Assembly (NCBI RefSeq): GCF_000235485.1
Contig: NZ_JH378887.1
Span: forward strand, 448,635 to 512,634
Direction: 5' to 3'
DNA from: Streptococcus sp. oral taxon 058 str. F0407
GTDB taxonomy: Bacteria; Bacillota; Bacilli; Lactobacillales; Streptococcaceae
Length of the DNA: 64,000 bases
The translations under genes were made by a program, and so were the position numbers. The notes below the pieces were generated by a model. The model was not told where the DNA came from. It saw only the letters and a program-made list of their open reading frames with translations, and did not search any database. This document shows, one piece after another, positions 60,921 to 64,000 of this stretch (position 1 is its first letter; the number at the start of each line of letters is the position of its first letter).

Positions 60921-63539
60921 ATGAAACAATTATCTAGTGCTCAAGTTCGCCAAATGTGGCTTGATTTCTGGGCAAGCAAAGGCCACTCTGTAGAACCATC
61001 AGTCAGCTTGGTTCCTGTAAACGACCCAACTCTTTTGTGGATTAACTCTGGGGTAGCAACCCTTAAGAAATACTTTGACGGGACGATTATCCCTGAAAAT
61101 CCACGTATTACCAATGCGCAAAAAGCCATCCGTACCAACGACATCGAAAACGTAGGGAAGACTGCTCGTCACCATACCATGTTTGAAATGTTGGGGAACT
61201 TCTCTATCGGTGATTATTTCCGTGATGAGGCTATCACTTGGGCTTATGAGCTCTTGACAAGCCCTGAGTGGTTTGACTTCCCAGCTGAAAAACTCTACAT
61301 GACTTACTATCCAGACGATAAAGATTCTTATAACCGCTGGATTGAAGTAGGAGTGGACCCAAGCCACTTGATTCCAATCGAAGACAACTTCTGGGAAATC
61401 GGTGCGGGACCTTCTGGACCGGATACAGAGATTTTCTTCGACCGTGGAGAAGCATTTGATCCAGAAAATATCGGTATTCGCCTGCTTGCAGAAGATATTG
61501 AAAACGACCGTTACATTGAAATCTGGAACATTGTATTGTCACAATTTAACGCAGACCCTGCTGTACCTCGTAGCGAGTACAAGGAATTGCCACACAAGAA
61601 CATTGATACGGGCGCTGGTTTGGAACGTTTGGTGGCGGTTATCCAAGGGGCTAAGACTAACTTTGAAACAGACCTCTTCATGCCAATCATCCGTGAAGTT
61701 GAGAAATTGTCTGGTAAGGTCTACGACCAAGACGGCGACAACATGAGCTTCAAGGTTATCGCTGACCACATCCGTTCCCTTGCATTTGCTATTGGAGACG
61801 GAGCTCTTCCAGGAAATGAAGGTCGTGGTTATGTCCTTCGTCGTCTTCTTCGTCGTGCTTCAATGCATGGCCAAAAATTGGGCATCAACGAGCCTTTCCT
61901 TTACAAACTCGTTCCAACTGTTGGGAAAATCATGGAAAGCTACTACCCAGAAGTACTTGAAAAACGTGACTTTATCGAGAAAATCGTGAAGAGCGAAGAA
62001 GAGTCATTTGCCCGTACCCTTCATTCAGGTCAACACTTTGCAGAAACCATTGTAGCTGATTTGAAAGCGAAAGGTCAAAACGTTATCGCTGGTCAGGATG
62101 TCTTTAAACTATACGATACGTACGGATTCCCAGTGGAATTGACAGAAGAAATCGCTGAAGAAGCTGGTATGACTGTCGACCGTGAAGGATTTGAAGCAGC
62201 CATGAAAGAGCAGCAAGAACGTGCGCGTGCGTCAGCTGTCAAAGGCGGCTCAATGGGAATGCAAAACGAAACCCTTCAAAACATTACAGTGGAAAGTCAC
62301 TTTAACTACAATGCCAGTCAATTGCCTTCTAAGTTGGTGGCTATCGTAGCTGAAAACGCTGAAGTAGAAGCTGCTTCTGAAGGAACTGCCTCTCTGATCT
62401 TTTCGGAAACACCATTCTACGCTGAAATGGGTGGACAAGTAGCTGACCACGGTCAAATCTTGGATGCTGCAGGAAACCTTGTGGCTACTGTAACAGATGT
62501 TCAGAAAGCACCAAATGGACAACCGCTTCATACTGTTGAAGTTCTTGCACCGCTTGCTTTGAACCAAGAATACACCTTGGTAATTGATTCAAATCGTCGT
62601 CATCGTGTCATGAAAAACCACACAGCCACTCACTTGCTCCATGCGGCCCTTCACAATATCCTTGGCCACCATGCGACACAAGCAGGATCTCTGAACGAAG
62701 TAGAATTCCTTCGCTTTGACTTCACGCATTTCCAAGCAGTAACTGCTGAAGAATTGCGCGCTATTGAACAGCAAGTCAACGAAAAAATCTGGGAAGCTCT
62801 TGAAGTTAAGACTGTTGAAACAGATATTGACACTGCCAAGGAAATGGGGGCTATGGCTCTTTTTGGTGAGAAATACGGTAAAGAAGTTCGTGTTGTTACT
62901 ATTGGTGATTACTCTATCGAGCTTTGTGGTGGTACCCACGTTGGCAACACTTCTGAAATTGGTCTCTTCAAGATTGTCAAAGAAGAAGGAATCGGATCAG
63001 GAACTCGCCGTATCTTGGCAGTGACTGGTAAGGAAGCATTTGAAGCCTACCGTGAACAAGAAGACGCTCTGAAAGCAGTAGCAGCAACCTTGAAAGCACC
63101 GCAACTTAAGGAAGTACCTCACAAGGTTGAAGGGCTTCAAGAGCAACTTCGCCAACTCCAAAAAGAAAATGCAGAATTGAAGGAAAAAGCAGCAGCTGCG
63201 GCTGCAGGTGATGTCTTCAAGGATGTGAAGGAAGTCAACGGTCACCGTTACATTGCTAGCCAAGTTTCTGTATCAGATGCAGGTGCCCTTCGTACCTTTG
63301 CGGATAACTGGAAACAAAAAGACTACTCTGACGTGCTTGTCCTAGTTGCAGCTATCGGTGACAAAGTCAATGTCCTCGTAGCTAGCAAGACGAAAGACCT
63401 TCATGCAGGAAACCTGATCAAAGAATTGGCACCAATCGTCGATGGACGTGGTGGTGGTAAACCAGACATGGCCATGGCAGGAGGAAGCAACCAAACCAAA
63501 ATCCAAGAATTGTTGGATGCAGTAGCTGGTAAATTGTAA
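60921..63539 (+). CDS. alaS: Alanyl-tRNA synthetase
   Basis: The 872-residue class II synthetase charges tRNA-Ala and edits mischarged Ser and Gly. It has an N-terminal aminoacylation domain ([13 protein letters not shown], motif 3-type [13 protein letters not shown]), a middle editing domain with [11 protein letters not shown] (HxxxH zinc motif) and CGGTHV, and a C-terminal oligomerisation and DHHA1 domain ([14 protein letters not shown]). Length is normal. It is under the T-box at 60222, with the YxjI-type gene first in the transcript. Confidence 0.97.
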   Translation: MKQLSSAQVRQMWLDFWASKGHSVEPSVSLVPVNDPTLLWINSGVATLKKYFDGTIIPENPRITNAQKAIRTNDIENVGKTARHHTMFEMLGNFSIGDYFRDEAITWAYELLTSPEWFDFPAEKLYMTYYPDDKDSYNRWIEVGVDPSHLIPIEDNFWEIGAGPSGPDTEIFFDRGEAFDPENIGIRLLAEDIENDRYIEIWNIVLSQFNADPAVPRSEYKELPHKNIDTGAGLERLVAVIQGAKTNFETDLFMPIIREVEKLSGKVYDQDGDNMSFKVIADHIRSLAFAIGDGALPGNEGRGYVLRRLLRRASMHGQKLGINEPFLYKLVPTVGKIMESYYPEVLEKRDFIEKIVKSEEESFARTLHSGQHFAETIVADLKAKGQNVIAGQDVFKLYDTYGFPVELTEEIAEEAGMTVDREGFEAAMKEQQERARASAVKGGSMGMQNETLQNITVESHFNYNASQLPSKLVAIVAENAEVEAASEGTASLIFSETPFYAEMGGQVADHGQILDAAGNLVATVTDVQKAPNGQPLHTVEVLAPLALNQEYTLVIDSNRRHRVMKNHTATHLLHAALHNILGHHATQAGSLNEVEFLRFDFTHFQAVTAEELRAIEQQVNEKIWEALEVKTVETDIDTAKEMGAMALFGEKYGKEVRVVTIGDYSIELCGGTHVGNTSEIGLFKIVKEEGIGSGTRRILAVTGKEAFEAYREQEDALKAVAATLKAPQLKEVPHKVEGLQEQLRQLQKENAELKEKAAAAAAGDVFKDVKEVNGHRYIASQVSVSDAGALRTFADNWKQKDYSDVLVLVAAIGDKVNVLVASKTKDLHAGNLIKELAPIVDGRGGGKPDMAMAGGSNQTKIQELLDAVAGKL

Positions 63540-63547
63540 GAAAACAA

Positions 63548-63575
63548 AGATCTATCCACTTGGGTAGGTCTTTTT
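63548..63575 (+). terminator. alaS terminator
   Basis: AGATCTATCC and GGGTAGGTCT pair with two G-U pairs across a short loop, followed by TTTTT. Confidence 0.7.
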
Positions 63576-63587
63576 GCGAATAGAAAA

Positions 63588-63613
63588 AAGCCAAATCTGG
63601 TTGGATTTGGCTT
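63588..63613 (-). terminator. Terminator of the minus-strand amylase gene
   Basis: Read on the minus strand: AAGCCAAATC, loop CAACCA, GATTTGGCTT followed by T residues. Confidence 0.75.
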
Positions 63614-63626
63614 GTAACTGATAGGT

Positions 63627-64000
63627 TTATTTAACTGCCCAGACACTGACTGAACCTGCTGCTACTGGAAATTCTCCATAACCTTCTGCATTGATCGTAA
63701 CTTGTGCTGGATGATTTTCAAGGAGGTCAACAAAGGTTTGGTCAGCACATTCTTGGCCGACAAACATTGACTTGCTGTTTTCTTGGTCGTTTGAAATCAA
63801 GACTGCGATTGGGGATTGATGTTCAGCACCTGAACGTACCCAACCAATACAGTTGGCATCATCAAAGTAGTCTGTTTGCTTTCCATAGGCTAAATCTTTT
63901 CTGATGGCTAGGAGACGGTCAAGAACTTCTTTGAAATCTTGTTGGGCGTATTTTCCTGAGATACCGTAGTAGTCTCCGTAAAAAACACATGGAAGCCCAT
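63627..64000 (-). CDS. Cytoplasmic alpha-amylase, C-terminal part (5' end outside window)
   Basis: Translation on the minus strand from the window edge gives about 124 codons with no start, ending in TAA at 63627. It begins GLPCVFYGDYYGISG, the strand after the catalytic site of family 13 glycosidases, and ends in the small beta domain (GEFPVAAGSVSVWAVK). That is the end of a bacterial intracellular alpha-amylase of about 480 residues, which hydrolyses maltodextrins. No signal can be judged, as the N-terminus is outside the window. Confidence 0.82.
   Translation of the reverse strand, partial: GLPCVFYGDYYGISGKYAQQDFKEVLDRLLAIRKDLAYGKQTDYFDDANCIGWVRSGAEHQSPIAVLISNDQENSKSMFVGQECADQTFVDLLENHPAQVTINAEGYGEFPVAAGSVSVWAVK

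Noticed and set aside
1-64000. tRNA, rRNA, insertion sequence, BOX or RUP repeats, prophage or CRISPR array
   Set aside because: Looked for in the intergenic regions; no regularly spaced repeats, transposase gene, terminal inverted repeats or tRNA-like cloverleaf seen.

Overview
The window is a chromosomal segment of a low-GC Gram-positive coccus, most likely a Streptococcus of the mitis/pneumoniae group. The evidence is the protein repertoire (MntE, the manganese-riboswitch P-type ATPase, the HAD-cyclophilin fusion, an L-lysine type MurE, murB-potABCD, two pstB genes) and a gene order that, from memory, closely follows the pneumococcal chromosome in two blocks (cca to murJ, then queA to alaS/amylase). 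No rRNA, tRNA, prophage, insertion sequence or CRISPR array is visible. It is mostly core genome, with two places that look accessory: an MFS transporter between asnS and rpsF, and a GIY-YIG protein plus decayed DNA between potD and alaS.

Layout. 1-7.2 kb: end of cca, an ABC-F ATPase, mntE facing a P-type ATPase behind a yybP-ykoY-type manganese riboswitch, and a variant deformylase. 7.2-14.3 kb: an exported protein of unknown function, yaaA, a MarR/FMN-reductase pair, and a tseB-like/aspartate aminotransferase/VOC/asnS run. 14.4-17 kb: MFS transporter, then rpsF-ssb-rpsR ending in an unusual row of terminator-like hairpins. 17-23 kb: acetyltransferase, HAD-cyclophilin fusion, cvfD, trmN6, a small GIY-YIG protein, ppaC, an NlpC/P60-like protein, DUF1803 and CsbD. 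23-32.8 kb: divergent murE/murJ, DUF3397, the TIGR01212 radical SAM protein with mnmM, an antiporter, BrkB, and a MarR/B3-B4 pair. 32.8-45 kb: queA/nagB divergent pair, an unlisted 58-residue membrane peptide gene, peptidase E, rpsU, hprK-lgt-DUF948-YtxH, hemW-thioesterase-HAD-TIGR01906, spx-UPF0223-IMPase-rsmF. 45-50 kb: pstSCAB1B2-phoU. 50-54 kb: an orphan solute-binding protein, a MocR regulator, alsD and YhfC. 54-59 kb: murB-potABCD. 59-64 kb: GIY-YIG gene, gene remnants, an Ala T-box in front of a YxjI gene and alaS, and the 3' end of a minus-strand alpha-amylase.

The genes form several working groups: metal efflux (mntE and the ATPase), cell-wall precursor synthesis and export (murE, murJ, murB), phosphate uptake (pst-phoU), polyamine uptake (pot), sugar regulation (nagB, hprK), and tRNA and ribosome maturation (cca, trmN6, mnmM, queA, rsmF, asnS, alaS).

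The most noteworthy non-coding pattern is that about eight genes (yaaA, marR, tseB-like, trmN6, murE, DUF3397, TIGR01212, hemW) have a -10 element ending only 6-7 nt before the start codon and no Shine-Dalgarno in between, so they look leaderless. The murE and murJ promoters also share one -35 region back to back. Both are inferences from sequence and need transcript 5'-end mapping.
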